Assembly (NCBI GenBank): GCA_963995505.1
Contig: OZ023180.1
Location: 17,436,689 to 17,500,688 of the forward strand
Source of the DNA: Hypericum androsaemum
Taxonomy: Eukaryota > Streptophyta > Magnoliopsida > Malpighiales > Hypericaceae
Length of the DNA stretch: 64,000 nt
Reading direction: 5' to 3'
Under the pieces are notes generated by a model, which was given only the letters and a program-made list of their open reading frames with translations, was not told the DNA's origin and made no database searches. Below, piece after piece: positions 56,201-64,000 of the stretch. Position numbers and translations under genes: made by a program. Within the stretch, counting starts at the first letter, position 1. The number at the start of each line of letters is the position of its first letter.

Positions 56201-57773
56201 CAACTTGATCACTTTGAGTGGATGCAATCAAGGAAGTAGGCCTATCATCAACCACATACAGACCATTGCTCAATCTTCCTTTACCAATCAAATTCCCTAT
56301 TTTCATGTCATGAAATAGAACATCAATAGGGTCAAAAATCACTCTACAACCTAAGTCTTTAGTGATTTTACTAACAGACATAAGCTTGGCAGAGAGTTTA
56401 TCAATTAATAAAACTTTTGATATGCAGTTTTGATTCAAAAAACTTTTCTTCCCTAACCCAGAAATAGCAAGTTTGTCTCCATTAGCAACTGAGACATTGC
56501 TGGAAGAAGTAGACTGACATATATTTGAAATATCATTCAAATCAAATGTCATATGGTGACTAGCACCAGAGTCAATAACCCAATAGCTAGGATGATTATT
56601 GAACACAGAGTAAGTAAAGGCAAATTCCTTACTACTTGTCTTACCAAGATCATGATGGTTAGAATTGGACTACTTTTCAGCTTGACTTTGGTTGTTATTG
56701 TTGAAGTTGTTCTGCATCAGGTTTGAACCTCTTAGCTACTGCAAGACCTGCTGCACAATGAGGTCAATAGCAGAATTTTGGTTATCAGCAGGCCTAGGCG
56801 GCTCTTTGAGCTGATTCCCATCAAAATGGTCTCCAGTGGTTAGATTGGCAGTAGGTTGCTTCTGAGGCCTCAGGTGAGGGTATATGAACCAGCATTTGTC
56901 TTGTGTGTGCCCATTTTTCTTACAATTCTCACAGAAAAGAATTGCACTGTTGTTGGATTTTCCTCCTTTGTCCTTGAAGTTGCCTATATTGCTGGGAGCT
57001 CCTTTGGCTTGTTGGGAGTAGAACACACTGGATTCAGTGAGTTCTTCTTTTCCTTTGTTGCTGGTCATGATCTTCTTCCTTATTTCTTCTTGCTGAATTC
57101 TGGAGCTAACATCCTCAAAGGATGGAAGTTCAGCAGAGGTAAGGATTTGATCAATTAACCCATCAAACTCAGGCTCGAGGTTTGTAAGATGATCAAAGAT
57201 CCTATCTTGCTCCACTCTTTATTGGACGAGGGTAAAGCCGAATGTGGGAGGCCTATAAATGGCAAGCTCATTCCACACTTACTGTATCCTTCCCAGATAA
57301 TCTATATAAGAAGCATCTCCTTGCTTGCACTTCACAAGCTTCTTTTTCAGCTCATAAATGCTGAACACATTCTTTTGGTTGCCATACATCCTCTGAATAG
57401 AGTCCCATAGCTGTTTTGAAGTATTTTCATGAGCAAATATATCATAGATCTTGGGCTCTAGAGCACTATGAATCAACCTTATGACCGATTGGTCATTGGC
57501 TTTCCACACATCAAATTCATCACACTCTCTATTAAGGGGGGAAGAAACTTTACCAGTGACATAGCCTAACATACCTTTGGTATTTAGGGTCATCTTGGCA
57601 GCATTGGCCCAAGACAGATAATTCTGTCCATTTAGAAGAGTGGGAGTGAATTTGAGAAGAGTGCTACTTTCACTCTCAAAGGCTGTTATTTTCTTTGAGG
57701 TGTTTGTATTTGTGTTTGAGGTTTCTGTGGCAGCAGACTCAGGGATTGGGATTTCAGACATTTTGATGAACAA
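53280..57773 (-). pseudogene. Copia 3 gag-pol polyprotein, twelve nonsense codons
   Basis: All nine long minus-strand open stretches between 57773 and 53280 lie in one reading frame. Internal stops sit at 57279, 57219, 56736, 56670, 56163, 56055, 55794, 55743, 55065, 54612, 54111 and 53664 (low coordinate of each codon). Most replace codons that one transition would explain, for example CAG to TAG before GIHMC and before VVVSRSS, or TGG to TAG before HYRLGH. Catalytic motifs of protease, integrase, RT and RNase H remain readable. It is a dead element, but only through stops. Confidence 0.9.
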
Positions 57774-57791
57774 TTAATGGCTCTGATACCA

Positions 57792-58165
57792 TGTAAATTC
57801 TGGTGAGAACAATAATTAATTGAACTCAACCAACCAGCTTTTATTCATCTCATTTAGAGGCTTTATAGGACAGAATTACAAGTGAAAAAAGGAGAGAGAA
57901 ACAAGTTGATTTGATAGCCTGCTAGCCGTTGTAACTGCAATAGCTAGTTCTTCTTTTGAACTTAAAGAATAAGATACACATAGGAACGACTAGCACAACA
58001 AGAACTGAAATAGGGACAAGAAATAGAAGGATGAACATCAAGTTCTTCCTAAACATAGCAGACTCTGCACACTTTATGAGCAGCAGAGAACCCAGGAGAA
58101 CTGCAGCAACACCTGCAGTAAAACTTAAACATAATAAGTACTAAGAAAGCTCAGATTATTCAACA
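57792..58165 (-). repeat. 5' LTR of copia 3
   Basis: On the minus strand starts tgttgaataatctgagc and ends ccagaatttaca, followed by the primer-binding site. Confidence 0.92.
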
Positions 58166-58695
58166 TAACTACTATGTCTCATCCATTCAGGCTTAATCAT
58201 CAAAGCCAACTGATCTTATCCTGTAAACTACTCTTGTACATATCTGTAAATATGTAAACTGCTACAGTAACTTCTGTGATCTCAAACTCTATATATACCT
58301 GTATCATGTCTGTAAATAAATGCAAGAAATACAAGAGTACTTTCAAAGGGCACATTGGAGTTTGGAGTCATGTTCAAGAGGGCTGAAAAGTTTGAATTGC
58401 AAGGCTATTCAAATAGTGATTGGCATGGTTCACTTGATGACATGAAGAGTACTTCAAGCTTCTGTTTCACATTTGGTTCAAAAATTTTCTCATGGAGTTC
58501 AAAAAAGCAGGAGATTATTGCACAATTTACAGCAGAAGCTAAGTTTATTGTAGCAATAACTGTTGTAAATCAGGTTTTATGGTTGAGGAAAATTTTGGTT
58601 GATTTTTTTCTGCCACCTAAGGAGAGCACAATCATTCTGGTTGATAATCAAACGGTTATAGCAATTTCCAATGGTTGGCAAGCTAAAACAAGATT

Positions 58696-59445
58696 TTGAA
58701 GAAGTATGGAATGCGTGATTGTAATTTTGTACCTACACCACTTGTATTTGGTGAGAAGTTGATGAAAAAAGATGGAGGAAGAAAGGTGAATGTGAAGGAT
58801 TACAAGAGCTTGGTTGGAAGTTTGCTTTATTTGACATCAACAAGGCCCGATATCATGTTTGCAGCAAGTTTGTTGTCAAGGTTTTCTAACAATCTTAGTC
58901 ATATTCACAAAGGAGCTGCAAGAAGGGTATTGAAGTACATTAGAAGCACTTTGGGTTATGGCCTGAGATATGGAAAAGGATGTGAAGTCAAGTTAGTTGG
59001 ATTTTGTGATAGTGATTATGCTGGTTGTGAGGATGATTCGAAGAGCACTTCGGGCTATGCTTTTACTCTTGGTTCGGGAGTATTTTCTTGGTGTTCAAAG
59101 AAGCAACAATCTGTTTCATTGTCCACAGCTGAATCAGAGTATATTGCTGCTGGTCTTGCAACTCAAGAAGTAGTATGGTTGAAGAAAATTCTTGATGATG
59201 TTGGAGAGAAGCAAGATGAAGCTGTTGTGATCTATTATGATAGCAAATCAGCAATAGTCATGGCGAAGAACCCTATTTATCATAGCCGTACGAAGCACAT
59301 TTCAGTCAATCATCACTTCATTCATGAAGCAATTGAAGAAGGTGTCATGGAGCTAAAGTTTTGCCCATCCGATGAGCAATTGGCAAACATATTTACCAAG
59401 GCACTATCGAGAGAAAAGTTTGAGAAGCTGAGAGCAGCACATTAA
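58696..59445 (+). CDS. Partial copia RT connection and RNase H ORF
   Basis: A 249-residue open frame from copia element 4. The RT connection contains SLVGSLLYLTSTRPDIMFAA; the RNase H contains GFCDSDYAGC (first acidic residue), STAESEYIAA (the catalytic glutamate region), YYDSKSAI and the C-terminal HHFIHEAIEEG. It has no upstream start context of its own and is a remnant of a polyprotein; RNase H degrades the RNA strand in reverse transcription. It is the least decayed copia coding segment here. Confidence 0.7.
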   Translation: MKKYGMRDCNFVPTPLVFGEKLMKKDGGRKVNVKDYKSLVGSLLYLTSTRPDIMFAASLLSRFSNNLSHIHKGAARRVLKYIRSTLGYGLRYGKGCEVKLVGFCDSDYAGCEDDSKSTSGYAFTLGSGVFSWCSKKQQSVSLSTAESEYIAAGLATQEVVWLKKILDDVGEKQDEAVVIYYDSKSAIVMAKNPIYHSRTKHISVNHHFIHEAIEEGVMELKFCPSDEQLANIFTKALSREKFEKLRAAH

Positions 59446-59454
59446 GGGGGAGAA

Positions 59455-59789
59455 TGTTGACTAATGTGCTACTATTTTTGTTGTTAGATATTTTAGTAAG
59501 TTAAGTGATATGTGGTGATAGTTTATTAGTTTGTAACCTTTTCTAGAAGCTTCATTGTGTTTATAGTTTATTGGTGTGTAACATTTTCTAGAAGCTTCAT
59601 TGTGTAACAAAACTTGTGGTTTTTTTTAGAATTGTAAGAAAAAATAAGAAGAAGAAAAAAGTCACAGAAAACTCCTATCCTTTTTCTCTGTTTTGCTGTC
59701 AAAAAAACCAGCAAAATTTTAACCACCAAAATAGCTCTTGTTTGTGTTAGAGAGTAGATTTGAGTTGTTTTAGCTTGCCAATACCAACA
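59455..59789 (+). repeat. 3' LTR of copia 4
   Basis: TG...CA ends (tgttgactaatg, ccaataccaaca). It contains an internal direct repeat: gtttattagtttgtaac...ttttctagaagcttcattgtg followed by a second gtttattggtgtgtaac...ttttctagaagcttcattgtg. Confidence 0.8.
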
Positions 59790-59928
59790 GCCTGGTTTTT
59801 CATGGAAAGACTAAGCACTTCAACATTAAGCTTTACTTCATCATAGAAGTGCAAAGTAATAGTGAGGTTTCACTTCAGTATTGCAAGTCCAGTGTGTAAA
59901 GTAATGGCTGACTTGTTCACCAAAGGTC

Positions 59929-60318
59929 TGTTGTTTATCGGAAGAGGTGTACTTGATTAGGATCTTTATTAGTCGAGGCAAGAGTTGGACACTTTCTACG
60001 TAAGATGAGATTGCCCCGTATTTAGTGCTTACGGGCTGCGGCAATCGTCCCCAAGATACAACGACTTTCGGACTTCGAGTTCGTAGCACAACGACCCTCG
60101 AAGCTTCGGGCAAACCGTCTGATATTCAGAATTTTCTGAGAGAGGGAGAGAGAGCCTACAATTGCTAACGAATGCTTATGCAAGTTGTAGTGGGGTGAGT
60201 GCAAATGATGGCGGATGGGCCTATTTATAGGCGCTGGATGGGAGGGAGGTAGGCACTCTGAAGGGGCGCGTCCGTTCGGCCAGCAGGATGGCTGGCTGCG
60301 CTCGTGGCCCTTCGGTGG
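59929..60318 (-). mobile_element. Truncated copia LTR, same family as 20219-20758
   Basis: It starts tgttgtttatcggaagagg and stays collinear with 20219-20600 (gtacttgattaggatct, gtcgaggcaagagtt, cgggctgcgg, tcgaagcttcggg, tttctgagagagggagag, cctatttatagg). It interrupts the copia 1 RNase H after LFTKGL. It ends abruptly where the gypsy LTR begins, so the gypsy insertion came later or deleted the rest. Confidence 0.78.
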
Positions 60319-62721
60319 TGTGATACCCTCACCCTTCAACCAAATTGGTTACAACATAATAAGGTTAGTTTTGGAAGGATTTAGGCTTAGTCCGTCGTCG
60401 TTGGGTAAAATAGGCGTAGCTTCCTCATCCGGATTCCAAATTAGGTTGTTCGAATTTGTGTAGATTTATAACATCTATATCTATAACTTTGTTCTTTGAG
60501 TTTTGTGATTTATGAAATAATCTGGCTAGAACAAAGTAAGAATTTAAGGTGCTCTAATATCGGTCTGATTTTGTCAGTATTGGAAATATTTGTTATGTGA
60601 TTTTATTTAAGTTAACCTAAATTTTGAATTTACTATTCAATCTGATGATTAGCCATATTATGTTCGATAAATTAAGCAAAGCATATTTAGCTGTCCAGTG
60701 ACAAGATTTGTGAATAATTCTGAGATGGATTAAGAGTTAGTTGAATTTTAGCTTGTAGGATTGGATAAGAAAAAAATAAATATAGTATGGTAAAAATCTG
60801 ACAAGTCCTTGAAACACCACCAAAGTATAATTCTCTTAAAAATATAAGAGAACCTAGCTTAATTAGAACTTTACGAAGTTCCATTCTAACCAAAGCAATC
60901 CAATAAAATAAGATAACCTAGAATTTAAAAAAAAAACAAAGGAGTTGAAACGTGTCAATTTACAAAACTAACTCATGTTATAAGTTCTTAGATCCAAATA
61001 AATTACTACTAAACTAAGGTTGAAGATAAATTAATTAAGTTTGGTAAAGGATAAGGATAAAAAATTACAAAACAAAACGTGGCAGTAAAAAGAGAAGTAC
61101 CACGAAGTAAAGGTTACAGAAGGCGGTGAAGGATAAATTTTGCTTGAAAGACTAGAAGTTGGTCATTTTACAAGAACTTCACCGAGCCAAAGAATAGAAA
61201 GAAAAAAAGGGCGAACTAAGGAAAAGCTAGAGGAAGTAACGGAAAAAAAGAGAAGAAGATATCAACGAAGAAGAGAAGATTGAAATAGAAAAAAATGCTT
61301 AAGCTAGGTAATTGTTACTTTAAGATTTCCTACTTATTTGTGCAAGAATACAGGGAGGTTGAAATTTTAGAAAGTTTAGTTTCAAGTAACGATGACAATA
61401 GAATTAATTATAAGGTGGAAGATTAGAAGGAAAATCTGAATTAAGCTACTGCAAGTTTTGTATTAATTAGTTGGAACTTGTGCGTTCAAATGAGAATTTG
61501 AAGAAATATACTTGGTAATCAGAAAAAAAAGATATGAAACCGAGAACAATTAGAAAGAAATGAAGGTGATGTATTTTGTATAATTGACAAGGATTAGATT
61601 ATGTATTTCTGGTGACAGAAATTGCAAATTAAGAAATGAAGTTATGTTTCCTAAGACATATTTACATGCTAAAGAGACGGGTAATGATAATGGTTAATTA
61701 TTCTTTTGACTAGTTAATCGACGTTTTGAATCTAAGTGCCACGAGTTGTAAAACGAAGCAAGGAGCTTCTCTTTGAGTGGTTTAAGCAACCATTATCTTG
61801 TAAGTGGATTGTTTGTGTATGTATGTGAATTTTGAAAAGTTTGGTATGTAATTTGTGTGATGGCGGATGATGAGGTCTACCCGTGACCAACCGGGATGTT
61901 GGCATATGTGCACATATTCTGAGGATACATTGGATATGTATACGATATGATATTTGGCCGGCGGGGTTGGTTTCTGATGGCACCTTTAAGATATGGTATC
62001 CTCGTGTCGGTGTGGGAGTGACACTATCTAGACCTATCTGAAGTTCATCTGAATTGTGTTATATGTTCTGTGAAAGTTTATCTGAAATTCTGATTACGTG
62101 TGATACTTGAATTTTTGATGACCTTATCTGTGAAGTGGTTTTTGTTGTTGTCTTAGTTGTGTGTTAGTATTTGGTTGGGTTTGATGGGAACAACTGGTTG
62201 GTTAAATACATGTTACTTATAATATTTGCTTACTAAGTGTTTCAAAACACTTATCCCTTACTTCAATCCACAGGTGAAGAGATTTGAGTCGTGGTTTGCA
62301 TCTGGAGAAGCTTTTCCATCCTAGTTCAGCCCGTTGTCTTTCTTTCTCGGGCTACGTTCAAAGGTCTCCAGATGGTCTTTGTCTTTGTAATCTAGGTCGC
62401 TCCATTGTACATATTTGTTGGTCTTTGACATATGATCTTAGATTAATGTTAACAGGAAATGCATGTGTAAATTTTTGTTTATGTTTGAAAAGGATGAGTT
62501 TGATGATATGACGTTAGAGATGTGTACTCCAATGCCTATCAGGTTTTGGACACGGTAAATATGTTTGTTTGAAGAAACAATATTGTGGAAAAAAAAATAT
62601 TTTGATAATCCTGGTAATGAGAAGGATGTATTATGATTTGAGGCTTGCTAGGTTGTGGTTTATTATATTAAGTTTGTTATGATCTAGCGCCGGTCACCGA
62701 CCACAAATTTGGGTCGTGACA
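60319..62721 (+). repeat. 5' LTR of the gypsy-like element (2.4 kb)
   Basis: It begins tgtgataccctcaccc and ends gatctagcgccggtcaccgacc...gggtcgtgaca. The ends match, in the other orientation, the solo LTR at 45656-47822. The stretch ggatgttggcatatgtgcac near 61893 is also shared. No gene lies inside; the minus-strand ORF at 61732-61983 is spurious. Confidence 0.78.
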
Positions 62722-62723
62722 GA

Positions 62724-62738
62724 CTTGGTATCAGAGCT
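62724..62738 (+). other. Primer-binding site (tRNA-Met type)
   Basis: tggtatcagagc at 62726-62737, two to four bases after the LTR end. Confidence 0.88.
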
Positions 62739-62883
62739 CGGTCAGAGCACTAGGTTTGAGCCTAGCTTATTATTTGAATTATGTGTTATGTATAATGGAG
62801 CATAGGATTTGTCATGTCCTTGAACCTCTTTTGTTGTGTTGTCCTTTGGTATACTTAATTCTGACTTATTTGTATAGGAGGAT

Positions 62884-64000
62884 ATGACAGTTACACGTAG
62901 TGGTATGGATACGGTTAGGGAGCATGGTGAAAGCTCCCAAGGTCGGAGGACTGATGTTGCATCTGAGACTACACCAGTTGAGGCCACTACCGTTGGTAGG
63001 GTGACTAGAGATGAGATTCCACCACATGTTACTACTGTTCCTACTTCTGAGATGGAGAGGCAGGGTGGTGATGGTGTGGAAAGAGTTATGAAAGCAATGG
63101 AGAAATTCATCGCTACTCAGCAAACACAATTAGGGCAGAATGTTACATTAGCTGCTAAAGATGACTCTTTGGGTGAGTTCTTGAAGTTGAATCCACCAAT
63201 ATTTTCTGGCTTAAGTGATGATCCTCAGGTATTCATTGATGAGATGGAGAAGAGGAGAAGGATCTTAAGGTGCGATAAGGAGCGAATGGAGGAGTTGGCT
63301 TCATTTAAGTTGGTAGGTGTGGCTGGAGTCTGGTTCCAAAATGAGGGATCATATGCATGGACTTGGGAGATCTTTACTAAGGCCTTGTTGGATTGGTTCT
63401 TACCAGAGAGTTTGAAAGATGCCCGAGCTTTTGAATTTGAGCGATTGGTAAAGACCCGAGAGATGAAAGTATCTCAATATGATGAGAGGTTCACTTATCT
63501 GTCACGGTATGCAAAACACTTGGTTCCTAATGATGAGATGAAGGTAAAGAGGTTTGTTCGTGGACTTGATGATTCTATGTTCAAGGTTATGTATCCTCGT
63601 GGTTTCGAGACATATGCAGCTGCAGTAGATTGTGCTCGAACCTTGGAGATGCGAGATAATGAACGTCGAGTGGTCCAAAGTCAACCAAAATTCCAGAAGT
63701 TTGAAAAACCACCACAAAAGAGTTTTAACCAAGGCTTTAGACAGCAAGAGAGATGGACCAACATTCAGCCAGTATCGTCAAAGAGTGGAGGAGCAGTTGG
63801 TAGATTTGGTAGAGGGAAGGATTTTCGTGGTCAGCAATTCAGTAAGAACCAGTCCAGTAATTTCAGGAGATGCCAAGGTTGTGGTAAACAACATCCTGGA
63901 GACATTTGTTATAAAAGGACAGGAGCTTATTTTTGCTGTGGTATGCAAGGTCACTTGGTGAAAGACTGTCCTACAATTGATCAGCGTAAGCAAGTGGCGA
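62884..64000 (+). CDS. Gag protein of the gypsy-like element, open to window end
   Basis: Continuous frame of 372 codons with no stop, running off the right edge. The start is the first ATG after an in-frame TAG. The N-terminal 100 residues are polar. The retrotransposon gag domain covers about residues 105-235 (FLKLNPPIFSG, VFIDEMEKRRRILRC, ALLDWFLPESLKDARAFEFE, YDERFTYLSRYAKHLV). A Q/G/R-rich linker follows. Near the end there is a CCHC-type region: CQGCGKQHPGDICY and then CCGMQGHLVKDC. It would form the particle and bind RNA. Protease and polymerase are expected downstream, outside the window. It seems intact, implying a fairly young element. Confidence 0.9.
   Translation, partial: MTVTRSGMDTVREHGESSQGRRTDVASETTPVEATTVGRVTRDEIPPHVTTVPTSEMERQGGDGVERVMKAMEKFIATQQTQLGQNVTLAAKDDSLGEFLKLNPPIFSGLSDDPQVFIDEMEKRRRILRCDKERMEELASFKLVGVAGVWFQNEGSYAWTWEIFTKALLDWFLPESLKDARAFEFERLVKTREMKVSQYDERFTYLSRYAKHLVPNDEMKVKRFVRGLDDSMFKVMYPRGFETYAAAVDCARTLEMRDNERRVVQSQPKFQKFEKPPQKSFNQGFRQQERWTNIQPVSSKSGGAVGRFGRGKDFRGQQFSKNQSSNFRRCQGCGKQHPGDICYKRTGAYFCCGMQGHLVKDCPTIDQRKQVA

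Larger units (their letters stand above)
52904..58165 (-). mobile_element. Copia element 3, full length, nested in copia 2
   Basis: A complete 5262-bp copia element on the minus strand with duplication taact at 52899-52903 and 58166-58170. LTRs: 57792-58165 (5') and 52904-53289 (3'). Primer-binding site 57778-57791 (complement of tggtatcagagcca) and purine tract before the 3' LTR (ttgagggggag). One polyprotein frame of 1498 codons (57773-53280): gag with SWANAAKMTLNTKG, zinc knuckle CENCKKNGHTQDKC, protease WVIDSGASHHMT, integrase (RSDNGTE, QQNGVAERKNY), RT (MDVKNAFSQGDLEEEIFMEP, MYVDDIIITG), RNase H (AYSDASYA, CDNQSAIYIA). The frame has twelve internal stops but no frameshift. It is the last insertion of this part of the stack. 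Confidence 0.92.
49020..58345 (+). mobile_element. Copia element 2, nested in copia 1
   Basis: Flanked by the duplication aaggg at 49015-49019 and 58346-58350, inside the RNase H of copia 1. The 5' LTR starts at 49020 (taatagagataactac) and is damaged: from about 49158 it departs from the 3' LTR copy and the primer-binding site is lost. Gag starts at ATG 49213 (MAAQHNNLAPL) with a zinc knuckle in another frame near 50110 (CFNCQGFGHISQNC), protease near 50235 (VLDSGTTHHVT), integrase 50800-51500 (SDLWGPSPVPS, SDWGGEF, EQNGCAERKHRHI), and RT/RNase H pieces to 52890. Much of the RT is deleted and there are frameshifts and stops. The 3' LTR is split by copia 3 (52891-52903 and 58171-58345). Confidence 0.87.
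58675..59789 (+). mobile_element. Copia element 4, 5'-truncated, inserted in copia 1 RNase H
   Basis: Copia 1 RNase H sequence is interrupted after AISN and resumes at 59790. The insert starts within the RT connection region (KKYGMRDCNFVPTPLVFGEK) and has an open RNase H frame to 59445 (LVGFCDSDYAGCEDDSKSTS, STAESEYIAA, YYDSKSAIVMAKNPIY, ANIFTKALSREKF), then a purine tract (taagggggagaa) and a 3' LTR (59455-59789, tgttgactaatg...ataccaaca). The left junction carries 17 bp (58675-58691) that are the exact inverted complement of the LTR's own last bases (59765-59781). There is no 5' LTR. Confidence 0.75.
44682..59928 (+). mobile_element. Copia element 1 (outer host of the nest), fragmented
   Basis: Pieces of one Tork/TNT-like copia polyprotein in order. 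44682-45655: VPDISQNLLSVVQLIEK, GAG-pre-integrase (LWHQRLGHYHHSALLQM) and integrase (IHIDLSGPK, SDNDEEYTS, QQNGVSKRKHRTIMEMA). 47828-49019: reverse transcriptase ([49 protein letters not shown]) up to LRYIKG. 58351-58674: RNase H start (MFKRAEKFELQGYSNSDWHG). 59790-59928: RNase H end (PVFHGKTKHFNIKLYFI). Between these lie the gypsy solo LTR, copia 2 (with copia 3) and copia 4. The 5' LTR and gag are missing: the left end joins NPF copy 2 directly. Stops and frameshifts show it is old. Confidence 0.85.
60319..64000 (+). mobile_element. Ty3/gypsy-like element, 5' part, continues past window
   Basis: A 5' LTR (60319-62721), primer-binding site (62724-62738) and gag ORF (62884 onward) in the plus direction. 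The LTR family is the same as the solo LTR at 45656-47822. The pol region and 3' LTR lie outside the window, so the lineage cannot be assigned; long LTRs of this kind and the gag type are common in plant chromoviruses. Confidence 0.82.

Overview
This is nuclear DNA of a flowering plant, most likely a eudicot. The support is plant-type introns, an LRR receptor kinase of the MIK2-like kind, NRT1/PTR (NPF) transporters, plant Ty1/copia and Ty3/gypsy retrotransposons, plant LINEs, a plant mobile domain gene and an intron-containing nuclear tRNA-Met. The species cannot be fixed from the sequence. Intact host genes are few and most of the window is layered transposon debris.

Layout. 0.3-1.5 kb: an inverted-repeat (foldback) element carrying a broken DUF868 gene fragment. 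2.8-5.1 kb: a young non-autonomous gypsy-like LTR element with an intact Gag-protease ORF and no polymerase. 5.4-9.2 kb (minus): an intact two-exon LRR receptor kinase with a SINE-like sequence at its 5' end. 11.7-15.3 kb (minus): a nearly complete NPF transporter gene with an expanded intron. 17.2-20.9 kb: two LINE fragments, one with a 16-bp target duplication, the other split by a solo LTR. 23.1-24.2 kb: a second foldback element sharing end sequences with the first. 24.4 kb (minus): tRNA-Met. 24.5-26.7 kb: LINE fragment. 27.4-29.1 kb: degenerate tandem arrays. 29.8-30.1 kb: two adjacent SINE-like insertions sharing target duplications. 30.6-31.5 kb: NPF5.2-like pseudogene. 31.9-32.9 kb: a hAT-like non-autonomous element. 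33.2-35.3 kb: LINE ORF1 debris. 35.8-39.2 kb: a plant mobile domain gene and a convergent SANT-like ORF, broken by nonsense codons only. 39.7-42.5 kb: LINE, copia and gypsy remnants.

42.8-64 kb is a nested stack. A second copy of the NPF gene (minus) is cut by a solo LTR and truncated by copia element 1 (plus). Copia 1 contains a 2.2-kb gypsy solo LTR (minus), copia element 2 (plus), and a 5'-truncated copia 4. Copia 2 holds the complete copia element 3 (minus) inside its own 3' LTR. A truncated copia LTR follows, then a gypsy element whose 2.4-kb LTR belongs to the same family as the solo LTR and whose gag ORF runs off the window end. Target-site duplications of taact, aaggg and atcag fix the nesting order.

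The receptor kinase and NPF copy 1 look functional; the second NPF copy, the NPF5.2-like gene, the mobile-domain gene and DUF868 are pseudogenes. I found no clearly new biochemical system. The most notable structures are the foldback gene-capture family, the Gag-protease-only retroelement, the stop-only decay of several ORFs, and a 17-bp LINE-tail insertion with a full target duplication.
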